64,000 nt of DNA, taken from contig JAJEKV010000015.1 of NCBI GenBank assembly GCA_021234155.1, positions 10,376,101 through 10,440,100 on the forward strand, in the 5' to 3' direction. The notes beneath the pieces were generated by a model. The model searched no databases and was not told the DNA's origin. It saw only the letters and a list, made by a program, of their open reading frames with translations. The position numbers and the translations under genes are program-made. Shown piece after piece: positions 49,062-58,839 of this stretch; within the stretch, counting starts at the first letter, position 1; the number at the start of each line of letters is the position of its first letter. Origin of the DNA: Isoetes taiwanensis. Lineage: Eukaryota; Streptophyta; Lycopodiopsida; Isoetales; Isoetaceae.

Positions 49062-50312
49062 TTACCTTTGCAGTGCTGGCCAAAACTTTCTTGCGAGGCT
49101 TTGTACATTCTCGGGCAAAGTGTCCGACCAACCCACAACGATAACATCCCTTAGGCTTATCCGTTTTGGCGTCACCTTCCTTGGTCTTGCCTCCGGCGGC
49201 CTTATCCTTATCCTTAGAATCACTTTTCTACTTCTTAGAGGGAGCAGATCCCTGGGAGTTTCCCCCGGCCCTCTTTGCCTTCTAGTTAGCAAAGTTCTGA
49301 GCCTTCTTGGATTCTTCCCTACCCAGCAGTTTCCTGGCCATCTCCACAGCCAACTCAAAATCAGTAGGTTCAGCCTGCAGTAAATGCGTGCAAATGCTAG
49401 CATCCTATAGACCATTTATGAAATGATCCACGCGCATCCCTGCAGTAATCACAAGTAATCGTGCAAAGAGCGCCCTCAGCTCTGTCACATAATCCCACAG
49501 AGACCCTGTCTGAGTGAGCTCCTTCAGCTATATGAGCGCATGTCGCCGGTCATAATGAGGTGCATACTCCTGTCAGAATAAATGATAAAATTCCCTCTAG
49601 GTATGCAACTTCTGATTCTCGGCGTGAATGTCCCACCATGTAGCCGCCGGTCCCTTCAGCTTCAGGGTGGCATACATAAGTCGGGTATTCTCGCCCTTCT
49701 TCGTGGCTGCAAAATATAACTTCATTTGATTGAACCATCGCATAGCCTGCTCAGGTGTTACATCCTTGCCATAGAAATTCGACATTTTTACGCGCTCTAG
49801 AGATTTAATCTCTTCTCCAGAAAGTTCCCCCAGAGACTCTTCTGGCTGAGCAATACCTTCCATGACATTTTGAGCTGCTGGTTCTTCGGCCAACCCCATG
49901 TTTACTCCCGATGGTGCACTAGGTCCCGGTCGTGCAACCTCGTGAGGAACACTTCGATTTGCCCCTGGAGCAGTGGGAGTTGCCCCAGCCACCTGCAGAA
50001 ACTTCTCTACTACACTACTCAAGCGAAGTTCTCGGGCCTTCCCTTCAGCAGCCCACTTCTGCAGGTTTTCCTGTATCAACCCCAGGGTGTTCTGAAACCG
50101 GGCTTGTTCTGCCCTTATCTCGTTCAGTTCCCTAGTTAGATGGTTGATATGACCTACACTTTCGTCGGGTAAGTTCACCCCTACCAGACCCCGCTCAGTA
50201 CTTGCTCCCGAGCGTCCCCGGCATTCATATTAACCGCATTACTTGCAGCATTAACATGATCGGCACCTTCAGGAATAGCTGCTTCAGGAGCAGCTTCTGG
50301 GGGTGCTCCCCC
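49062..50312 (-). pseudogene. Gypsy gag (capsid and zinc knuckle)
   Basis: From 50178 down: NLPDESVGHINHLTRELNEI, a helical region, then MSNFYGKDVTPEQAMRWFNQ and a retrotransposon Gag core (LMYATLKLKGPAATWWD). After frameshifts a CCHC knuckle, CYRCGLVGHFAREC, is found near 49105-49150. The first ~35 gag codons are on the plus strand at 46371-46465, left behind by the inversion. Confidence 0.82.
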
Positions 50313-50951
50313 TGACACATGGCATCAAACGGTTGGGTGGGTCTTCAAACCTGATTTATATCAGAGAAACGAATCGTGGATGGAGATCCGGCTACCAGAT
50401 CTTGGAGTTGAGCTCCAGAGCATGGAATCAGATCGAATCAAGGCCTAATCTGGCCGATTTTGGGCATCTGGGACTGTTAGTTAACTCAAGATAGAGTTCT
50501 ATAAAGCCTAGGGGACGAATTCAAGCAGGGGAGGAATTTGGGTCAAGGAAAATAAGAAGTCGATTCTGTTGTGATTGTGTTCTGATTGATTCAATACTTG
50601 AGCTTTGAGCTCGGATTTGGATTCCGAGATTGGAGGTGTGGCCCCAAAGCAGTTTGTTGCTGCTAGGAGCCGGATCAAGCCTGGACCTATAGGGTCGGAT
50701 TTGCAGCCCAAAGGTTGTGCTGGTGATCCCAAGGCAGATTGCTACTGCCAAGGATCGAGTAGAGTTGAGCATCCGGTAGGTGCTCACCTCAGAAGGATTC
50801 TCTGAGAGAATCCGGGCTGCTGTGAGGACTTCACGTAACAACAAGCCAAAAAGGTCAAGTGGGGGATCAGGGATCCACAGTGTGGGCGGTACTGACCAGC
50901 GTAGCAATGCGGGCAAGGGTTTTCCTTAGGGAAAATTTTTGTGCTGTAACA
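50313..50951 (+). repeat. Last 639 bp of the 3' LTR
   Basis: Matches 45693-46329 in the same orientation and ends CTGTAACA, followed by the ATCAA TSD. Confidence 0.93.
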
Positions 50952-51679
50952 ATCAAGCAGGACAGCCTCAACCTGGAATGGTATGGAGATGGAACAAAAA
51001 GAACTGTTCCAACTCTAAAAGTGTTAGCGACCAATGAAAACGAGTTGGTCAATGAGTCATCGGCAAATGCGGGCGATCATAACATGTACAGAGCAGGATG
51101 GTATGCAAGGTTGACTGAGGAGGACAGAGATGAAGTATGCCATAGACGAAGAGAGCATTATACAAACTTGCCTGATGAAGAAAGGGATTGTATATGTCTA
51201 ATAGACAGAGGACGTCACACAAATATAGCTGCTGCAGGCACGACATCTAGCCATATCGACATGCAAGCAGGTAGTATGGAGGACGACTCAGTGTCAAGGG
51301 TGCTTACACATTGGCAGGCTCGCGCACAACATATGAGAACAGCAATTAATGGAACGTTCACGATGTGCACATGGAATAAACGATGCACGTATTGCCATAT
51401 TCCATTGTTGAACGTTGAACAAAATGGGTTTTGTTGTAATAAGGGAAAGTGGTTGCTCCCGTAGTTACCTTCCTTGCCTGATGCATTGGTTAACTTATAC
51501 AACATGCTGGGTTTCATGGAGTATGTAGAAAGATAAATAGACTATTTTGCTTCAGCGTGCTTGAAGTTGATGGAGAGTTCGTCAACTTGGACTTCCCTTC
51601 ATCAGTGACGATCACGGGTCGTATGTATCATCAGTTGCTTCCAACAAGAGATACTGAAAATCTCATACACTGGTATATA

Positions 51680-52382
51680 CAGGGATAGGTTCAATATGCT
51701 GTACGTTTTATATGGAATACGTATGAATTGTATGATACGGCATATATTTGCCGTATAAAACGTAAAAAATACGGCAAAAAAAGTTTCCAGCGTCGGAAGA
51801 TTTTCGGCGTCGAAAACAAGCGGTAACAACGTCAAAAAAAAAAAAAAAAAAAAATCGCATCGTGGTTTTCAACGCTTTCGGCGTCGCGAAAGAGTTTTTT
51901 TTCACGTATGCGAAACAGTGAAAATCACGTACGCGGAAAAAAAAATAAAAAATAAAAAAATCTCACATACGAATTTGAAATTTGAATTCCGCGTACGCAA
52001 AATCCTATAAACCCGATCATAAAACTTTTCGGCGACTGTAAAACAAAGATAAAGCGGGTAGCATTTTTTTTTTTTTTTTTTTTTGAATTTGAAATTTGAA
52101 AACCACAGACGCTTGAAACCTTTCATTTCACGTGACGCGAAAAAAAGATAATGCGCTGCGACGAGAACACCAATTTTTTTTTTTCCGCGTACATGGTTTT
52201 TACTGTTTCGCGTACGCGAAAAAACTTTTGCGTACGCAAAACAGAAGGTTTCGCGTATGCGAAAGTTTTTTTGCCGGCCGGCGATTAGAAGATACGTAAA
52301 ATACATTTTTTTCAAAAAAATACGTATTTTTTAACTTTATACGTCATAAATTTAGATTTCGTACGTACAGAACCTATCCCTG
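51680..52382. mobile_element. Non-autonomous hAT element D, different family
   Basis: It starts CAGGGATAGGTTC and, read inward from 52382, starts CAGGGATAGGTTC again. A perfect 8-bp TSD, GGTATATA, flanks it (51672-51679 and 52383-52390). 703 bp with no transposase. The interior repeats the palindrome GCGTACGC and near variants (about 51920-52260), probable transposase-binding sites, and has long A/T homopolymers. Excision would restore the Helitron reading LIHWYIYDNSQRY. Confidence 0.94.
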
Positions 52383-52413
52383 GGTATATATATGACAATT
52401 CACAACGTTATGT

Positions 52414-52426
52414 ACAAGCAGGGTTT
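52414..52426. other. Inferred inversion breakpoint, right
   Basis: ACAAGCAGGGTTT is the last Helitron sequence. From about 52427 the plus strand reads the SDGC transposase. The reverse complement of the left breakpoint carries the similar ACAAGTCAGTGGGTT. Confidence 0.75.
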
Positions 52427-54074
52427 TAGGGTGTCTGCAGCAAAGGTGATGATGAGGAGTGGTTTGATCATAACTGCTTGATGTTGGCGTGTAAAAAAAG
52501 TGGGTTGGATAGAATTAGAAAATGTCCACAGGAAATGGATGGCATGGGTTCATCACTAGTTACTTGGAAGACATTTGAAAAGCAACCTGTGGACCAGGAC
52601 AGAGAATTCAGGGATCCAAGAAAGGCTTTGAGGTACAAACCTGTCTTGAGATTAGTACAGAAGGAGAGAAGTCCCAAAGAGTTTCAAGAGGATGTGAAGA
52701 AGGTAATATCAGATTTTGTTCCACACAATTACATAGCACATTGGCGGTGCCAATCGGTTTAAACAAAGTGTGTGTCATCATTTTAAGATACAATTGTATA
52801 CATTATTGACTTTGAGAAAAATTACAAGCATCAAGATCCGAATGAGCCCCAGTCAATGCGGCATACTGATTCAAGTTTCTATACTTGTTCACATAACATA
52901 TAGACATGACAAAAGTGCCGATATTCCTGTTCACGTGTGCACGGTAAGAAGACCGGCCCAAAGAAGAAAAAAAAAAAAAACGTAAGATTGGAGCAGATCG
53001 GGGAATAGACTCAACAATGGTAGGAAGATCATAAAAGAGACTCCCTTTTACATTTCTGATGATAAAGTGCATGACTCATTATTTGCGGAACACTGCCTAC
53101 AAAAGCATGTTGCATGGCTTAAGGAACAGGAAATAGAGTATGAAAAGCATTGGGTTTGGAGTGATGGCTGCTCATCACAATTCAAGTCAGGAAAACCTTT
53201 TTTTTCTTAGGCAGGTACTTCACAATGAATGACAAGGAAATAGTGTGGAACTACTTTGCCCTTTGCTCATGGTAAAAGGTGAACATGATGGTGCAGTCTT
53301 TGTTATCAAAAGGCTGCTAAGTAAGGAACAACTCAAACCCAATGGTGTGCAACTGAGGCATGCTAAAGATATTGTAAAATTTCTCTGTACATATTTCAGC
53401 AGTCTACCAGTTGATGAAACAGATGAGATCAAAAGATATTTTTGGGAAATTGAACATGCTGTTGTGGCAAACATGGAAGAATATGAAATTGAAACACTTA
53501 AAGGCACAAAGAAGATTCATCAGATCGGACTGCCGGCCAGAGGTAGACCAAACAGGCTTGCTCATAGATGCTGTCATGTTTACTTGTTTTGCATGGATCA
53601 TAATTGGGACTCTGCATCAATACGTGGTAGATTTGGAAAGTGGGAGGTAACCCGACTTAAAACCAGGAGTTGAGAAGAAAAAGGAGACTCTTGAACAAGC
53701 CAATGAATGGATCGTAATTTGGTAGAGGTAGGTGACAATTTTTGCGATGAATGCGGAGGAGGTAGACAATTCAGGAGGGTGTGGACTTCTACATCCTCAA
53801 GTGCACAGAACCCAAATGCACACTTGAAGATTCATACAAAGATGGATGGGGGCAAAAATTTGGAGTGCATGAGGTTATCTTAAGTGGATTGTATTATCAA
53901 TTCTTGGGTAATTTCAAGTACATGTTGCTCACTAAACAACCCGAAGCCTCCGTGCACAGCCATGTGGTAAGATATCCTAAAATTGATATGGAAAAAATAG
54001 AAGGCACAGACATGTACAGAATTTCACAGGAGACCCATGAAAAAATTATGGCCAGTCTCCCAATAACATTGTAA
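52427..54074 (+). pseudogene. SDGC transposase, C-terminal half
   Basis: The opening GDDEEWFDHNCLMLACKKSG..KCPQEM completes the cysteine domain begun at 28499. Next come TWKTFEKQP, SPKEFQEDVKKVISDFVPHN, then in shifted frames IIDFEKNYKHQDPNEPQSM, FYISDDKVHD and KHWVWSDGCSSQFKSGKPFF, then EHDGAVFVIKRLLSKEQLKP. The conserved Asp in DFEKNY, SDGC..QFK and EHDG are candidate metal ligands of a DDE/DDD-type nuclease; this is inference. A C-terminal domain with DSYKDGWGQKFGVHEVILSG ends at 54074. About four frameshifts or stops break it. Confidence 0.8.
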
Positions 54075-54540
54075 TTCTTTGACACTTAACCAAATTGATG
54101 TTATTCTTTTCAAGTGATTTGTTGTTCCAGCACCTAAGCACACATTTTTATATATATTAATAATAGTGAGGATGCACAAGGGTGGTGTGCATGGACACGT
54201 ACTTCGAAATGAAGATTGAATTGTTGTTTATAAGAATGTAGATTTGTGACATTGGAATAAGATTCAATTATTTATTTTGGTACCATCACTATCCCAACAT
54301 TCTTGGCAAAATTATATTGTCAAGGCATTTCCTCGATGTGACATGTGTCAATTCAAAATATTTAAGCCTGGTTACGAATTAATTAGGTTTTTCGTACACT
54401 GACGCGCCTAAGCACAGGATTTAAGCAGTAGGCGCCTAAGCGTAAGCTCTTCTCACAAGCTCACGCTCCGCCCATTTCCCGCCGCACTCCTTCCCAATTC
54501 CTCCGCACTCCGCCCAATCCACATTCCCAATTCCTCTGGC

Positions 54541-55116
54541 ATGAAGCGAGCTCGAAGCGAGGAGCCGGAGGTCACCTCCAAGAGGCGCTTACTAAGCGTC
54601 GAAGAGGTGTTCCCTCCACTCTTCCCACCTTTGCCTGAAGTACTTGCCTCCTCTGCTGCCTCCTCTCCTGCCCACTCTACTGCCTCTCAATTTGAAGAGG
54701 ATTCTTCTGATTCCGATTCCGATTCTTCTGATTCCTATGAGGAATCAGAAAATGAGGAATCGAAAATGAACTCGCTGGAATATGTCACTGCTGTTCTGCA
54801 AGGATGGATAGGCGATTCTGAAGAAGAAGACGAGTCCGATAAAGAAGAAGTCCGGCAAGAAGAAGAAGAGGAAGACGAAATTGAAGACGAAACGGCCGAC
54901 TTGGAGGAGTTCAGGGCGGTCCTTGAAGGTATGCATGTTTCATTTGTTTTCTGTAATCAACTTTTCATTTTCATTTGTTTAATTTTTCATTTTCATTTGT
55001 TGCGGAATCATGCGTATGCGGATGAAGATGAAGATGCGATCATGCATGCGGATGAAGATGAAGAAGATGAAGAAGACACCTCAAGACACCCAAGACACCC
55101 CCAAGACACCCCTTGA
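54541..55116 (+). CDS. Acidic Ser/Asp/Glu-rich ORF within the SDGC element
   Basis: The ATG at 54541 follows a C-rich leader. The N-terminus is basic (MKRARSEEPEVTSKRRLL, nuclear-signal-like), then a proline-rich FPPLFPPLPE, then a long run of Ser, Asp and Glu (SDSDSDSSDSYEES) with LEYVTAVLQGWIGDSEEEDE. A GTATGC donor-like site at 54929 follows EEFRAVLEG and may end exon 1, since the next 80 bases read as hydrophobic intron-like sequence before another acidic block. No family is recognised. Such acidic proteins often act in chromatin or as histone chaperones, but I cannot claim this. Confidence 0.4.
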   Translation: MKRARSEEPEVTSKRRLLSVEEVFPPLFPPLPEVLASSAASSPAHSTASQFEEDSSDSDSDSSDSYEESENEESKMNSLEYVTAVLQGWIGDSEEEDESDKEEVRQEEEEEDEIEDETADLEEFRAVLEGMHVSFVFCNQLFIFICLIFHFHLLRNHAYADEDEDAIMHADEDEEDEEDTSRHPRHPQDTP

Positions 55117-55379
55117 AGACACCCCCCTTGAAGAAGACACCCTCTGCCCTGAAGAAGACACTGGCCTGAGGGCCGAATTTTTTTGTAAAAAAATTTGTTT
55201 ATAACATGTGTACACTGGTCTGAGGGCCCTTTTTTTATAAAAAATCTTGTTTCTATCAAACTTTTTTTGTTGTCTCTATCAAAGTTTTTTGTTTCTCTAT
55301 CAAATGTTATTTTTGTCTCATGTGTCAAATTTATGAAGTTCGAATTTCTGTACAGTCCATTCAGATTCTGCTTGAATGT

Positions 55380-55690
55380 AACAGTGCTCTAGCTCTTTAA
55401 TTAGTTTCAAACACTAAGCATTTTAATCAGTTTCAGCAGTGCCAGTGAGTAAGCACTGGAACACACGAGCACTTATGCAATAAACAGGCACTGCACCTTA
55501 ACTGCATGACAGTAAGCACATGATGACATTAACACTTCTGCTAGCGTTAAGCAACTTCATAAAAGTAATCACATCCTTTGCATGACAATAAGCGATTATC
55601 GCCATTAAGACTCATACCAGACTAGCACTTGCAGGCAATTTTTTTTTTAAGCACTTGATAAGTTTTAAGCATCCCTTGCAGTCAGCATTG
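55380..55690. other. Cluster of TAAGCACTT-like motifs
   Basis: This non-coding stretch repeats AAGCACTT or close forms (near 55413, 55450, 55474, 55510 and 55660). The same motif occurs near both SDGC termini (TTTAAGCACTT near 30775; a near-palindromic AGCACTTAAAGTGCT near 58617). Confidence 0.4.
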
Positions 55691-55959
55691 AAGTAGATAT
55701 AAACAATATAGTAAAAACTTATAGACAAGTCTGCATTGAACTACATAAACAATATAGCAAAAACATTCTTAAATTAAGATAAAGATAGTACATGGAAAGT
55801 GTAGGATTCCTTGGCCTAAATAAATGACAAACAGGCCAATAATCATGGAGAATGACAATCGTCATCACCATAAACCTTCTCCAATTCCTCCTTCACAAAC
55901 TGCAGAATCGCAATTTGTTTTTCAGAAAAGTCTTTCCAAGCATAACTTCATAATCTTTC

Positions 55960-58540
55960 TATCTGTCTTAGGCCAAGGCTTGTATCTGTGTGTGTTCTTC
56001 ACCAGTAACTTCATTTTTTCCTCAGTCTTGGCCTGCAGTATTTCTTCTATCTTTGGGGTGAGTACTGTTAGCACTTCATCATAGACATCCATCTTGAATG
56101 CAGGTACCCGCAGAAATTTCGTGGATCAAGCTAAGGTAAGTCTTGTATAATGAATCATCAAGAAGCAAAGTCTTACCTTTGAATCTTGGGTATGACTCAT
56201 ATATTTTCCCAAGTGGCTTCATCATTTTGGACAGCCGGGTTTGTTAGGGTGGTGAAAACCGGTCCGCACACATTTTTCCCTGTCCCCATACAAATTGATA
56301 TCCGTCCCTCAAATCTGGACATACTACTTGCAGCACATCTTCCACATTAGAGAGTTGCATTGATGACCATATACCAACACAACACTTCAGAACAAAGTCT
56401 TCAAGAAGAACACCATACGGTCCGAATATCACTTTCTTTACGCTAGTGTATGTCATTGTCAATCCTCGCCCAAGCGTATGTGTTCATATACACCATATAT
56501 TTTTACCAACACACCATTTAAATCCAAGACAATGAGTTTATCTTTTGCTGCCAAATCAATATTTAGTACGTTGGAACATCCTGAATACCTACACAACAGA
56601 AATTACTACATGAATAAATAGATGAAGATGAAAATGAAAAATGGGTTGAATGTGGAAACCTTTTCGTATCAAAGCAGGATTCTCGACCTAACAGAATCAA
56701 CCGGTAATCCTACAAAGATGAATGCAACAAAAGAAAATCAATAATATTCAATGTTTTAAGCAACACTATTTCTGGGCTTGCCCAGCAATGCCCACATTGA
56801 CCCTCCAGGTTTATTAAGGGCAGCAATCACTTTTTGAAGATCAAAGCGACCGAAACTTAAGGGCCTGATTCTCGCGATTTTCTTGAGAACACACTTCGAT
56901 AGGTGTGGTGTCATGATTGAGACTGCTTCCGCATCTTTTGCATAGCTACTTCTTGTTCTCTTTCTTGTAGCTTTGAACAACTTCTTTGCTATCCTCCAGC
57001 TTACCCCTCTTTGTTCTTCGCCCTTTCCTTTTAAAATATTCACCCAAGTTGCCCTCATCCGATGGAATTACTCCCTCAACTTCCTTAGGTGCTTGATGTG
57101 TACAATCGTCATTGTTTTTCCAACCGGTCTTTGTGTTCTTCTGGCGGTCTTTGTGTTTAACCCCAGTCTTTGTGTTTGACTTCCTCTATAGCTTCTTGGA
57201 CTGGTGGTGGTGGTTCTGTTTGTTGCATTCAAATCGGTCACAATTGTTGTACTCCTATAGGACTTTTGCGGTGTTGTGCATCTTCAAATGGCACCATTGT
57301 CCTTCTTTGAACCCCGAAGGGTGAGACCTTAATTGCGGGGATGGATTAACACATCCTTTTTTTGGTGTACTATTTGAAGCACCACGCAACATGGCCAAAA
57401 CCTAGCTCGTCAAATACACCCCTCGGCACCTTTCGGGGCAACCATGAATACATTGTCCTCCTCTCAACAATGAACAACAAGCTATATCATACTCATGTTG
57501 GCAATTCAGTGCTAAACTTAACCTATAAGCTTTAGTGAATTCCAGACCACATGCTGAACATGTATAAAATGGATCTTCCACTAACAACTTATCTCGTATA
57601 ATAGTAGATATGCTAAATGTTGCAGGAGTATCCATTTTCAGCTTCCACAAATTGTTTATGTAGAATTGCAGAAGTCTTTGTTCTTCTTCGAGAACTTTTA
57701 ACTCCTCCTCAAGTTTGAGTTTACATTTCACCTGCTCATTAACAGATGTAGGGTTCATTGCTTTTTGTACCTTGTTCCTGTGCCAAGTTTCCATCCGGAC
57801 CGAGTCTGCTCCAAATCTTTAATTTCGCCTCCAATTCCGCAGTTTGGATTAAGCTTGAACTCCTCCTGTTTTGTAGCCAAATCATTTGTGGCCTGTCTTA
57901 AACTGTTCTCAGCCTTTTCCAACATCATTTTTTGTAATTCAGAGGCCTTCTCATTCCCTTTCAGCTCACTTCCTACTGCTTCCAGATTCTTTGTGATAAG
58001 TAAAACTGATTTTCCAATCTCCTGTACTGCATTCTCTAAGGTTTTATGTTTTCATCACATGCACTAATCTCATTTGATCCAATTTTGCCACCTTTGGCTT
58101 TGCCTTCATTTCAGTTTTTCCTAACATGTGCTACAACATACGCCTCGTTTTTTACTTGTCTATTGTTGTGGTATCTTTGGTATTGCCGCGACAAATGCAG
58201 CCAGTTTACTTTGTGTTCCTCAGGGTGCAAGTATTGATCTAGTGCAATTTTCAAACGCAAAAAGCAAAGGGCCAGTTGCTTTCTTACTTCTTTGTTGTGA
58301 CAATTCTTGTAGATTTTTCGGCAGAGTGTTTCCAACTTCTCTTGAAGATGCTCCTTTGCACAGTGCCATTTTATCTTTCCCTTGTTCAACTTCTTTGTCC
58401 AAACAGAATCCCAATCTCGATCCGTGACATTATTTTCCAACCAAGCTTCTTCCTCGTGGGGCTTCACCCCGAATTACCTGCCAGAACCTCGATCTTTGTG
58501 AAAATCATCAGCTCCATGCCTCCATCATCAATAAAGTGAA
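55960..58540 (-). pseudogene. FCP1-like HAD-domain protein with coiled coil and zinc motif, broken
   Basis: Reading down from 58540: MELMIFTKIEVL, a helical basic block (58467-58111), a coiled coil (LENAVQEIGKS...LEKAENSLRQATND, about 58035-57850), another coiled coil and a Cys/His cluster (CSACGLEF.. CQHEYDIACC..CIHGCPERC, 57794-57402). A basic block follows (57058-56756). Then come the HAD/FCP1 motifs: KLIVLDLNGVLV (about 56500-56545), CCVGIWSSMQ (about 56375), a KPLGKIYE lysine (about 56215) and TLLLDDSLYK (about 56150-56185), with a tail to about 55960. This is the complete motif order of FCP1/NLI-type phosphatase-like domains. The usual DxD nucleophile pair reads DLN, seen in some plant members, so activity is doubtful. 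Frameshifts break the gene. It is antisense to the transposase. Confidence 0.68.
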
Positions 58541-58651
58541 ACACCGATCCGAGTTTTCACGCCTGAGGGAAAAAGGAGGGAGAAGGGCGTGACGGGCTTC
58601 GACGTCCGCGAGTTTCAGCACTTAAAGTGCTTAAACGCTTCGCCAAAAGTT

Positions 58652-58676
58652 GTACCCCACTAGCGATTTTACACCC
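58652..58676 (+). repeat. SDGC element terminal repeat, right end
   Basis: Read inward from 58676 it starts GGGTGTAAAATCGCTAGTGG and pairs with the terminus at 30836. ACAT follows at 58677-58680. Confidence 0.8.
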
Positions 58677-58839
58677 ACATTCCAAGTGTATTGAACCAAA
58701 ATTTGGCATTCATAAATCTTGTTCAGAAGTCATGTATGCGTTCACGTTGAATTAAAATGATTCTCATCCATATGCCCAATTGTTAAATAGATTGAGACTT
58801 CTTTTTTTTGGAGACTATAGCAAATACGGGATGCCCATA

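Larger units (their letters stand above)
46466..50312 (-). other. Inverted segment within the gypsy element
   Basis: The left junction joins a gag leader (...GAATTGCCCG) to reversed LTR sequence that ends where 45683 lies in the 5' LTR. The right junction joins reversed gag leader to LTR sequence matching 45693 onward. Nine LTR bases (45684-45692) are missing, consistent with small loss at the break. Confidence 0.88.
45324..50951. mobile_element. Ty3/gypsy LTR retrotransposon with internal inversion
   Basis: It is bounded by a perfect 5-bp TSD, ATCAA (45319-45323 and 50952-50956). The intact plus-oriented 5' LTR has TGTTACAG..CTGTAACA termini. The primer-binding site and first 122 bp of the internal region are also plus-oriented. 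The rest of gag-pol, the polypurine tract and 359 bp of the 3' LTR are reversed. The last 639 bp of the 3' LTR are plus-oriented again. One inversion of 46466-50312 explains all of this. The element is dead: integrase is almost wholly missing, there are many stops, and the LTR pieces differ by about 6-7%. Confidence 0.93.
43774..51679 (+). pseudogene. Helitron RepHel, 5' half, interrupted by nested elements
   Basis: The Helitron pieces are 43774-44515, a scrap at 45308-45323, 50952-51679 and about 52391-52420. The N-terminal part holds about 70-codon repeats of the type YASLSEEGRDEVRRRQIERY / NLREAAR. Then come a CX2C...CCNKGKW zinc-like motif (RCTYCHIPLLNVEQNGFCCN, 51388-51455) and, after a stop, LFCFSVLEVDGEFVNLDFPS, ITGRMYHQLLPTRD and, across the second hAT, LIHWYIYDNSQRY. 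This is the normal start of Helitron replication proteins. It stops at the breakpoint near 52420. Its continuation is the minus-strand piece at 28498-25870. Confidence 0.82.
52420..58676 (+). mobile_element. SDGC-type DNA transposon, 3' part (cut by inversion)
   Basis: It holds the C-terminal half of the transposase (plus), an acidic ORF (plus), a broken FCP1-like gene (minus) and the right terminus. Read inward from 58676 the terminus is GGGTGTAAAATCGCTAGTGG, bordered by ACAT (58677-58680). Joined with 28499-30836 it gives an element of about 7.7 kb without the nested hAT. Confidence 0.78.

Noticed and set aside
45324-50951. Two nested or head-to-head gypsy elements
   Set aside because: Only one pair of target duplications exists, and the two LTR breakpoints differ by 9 bp, so a single element with one inversion is simpler.
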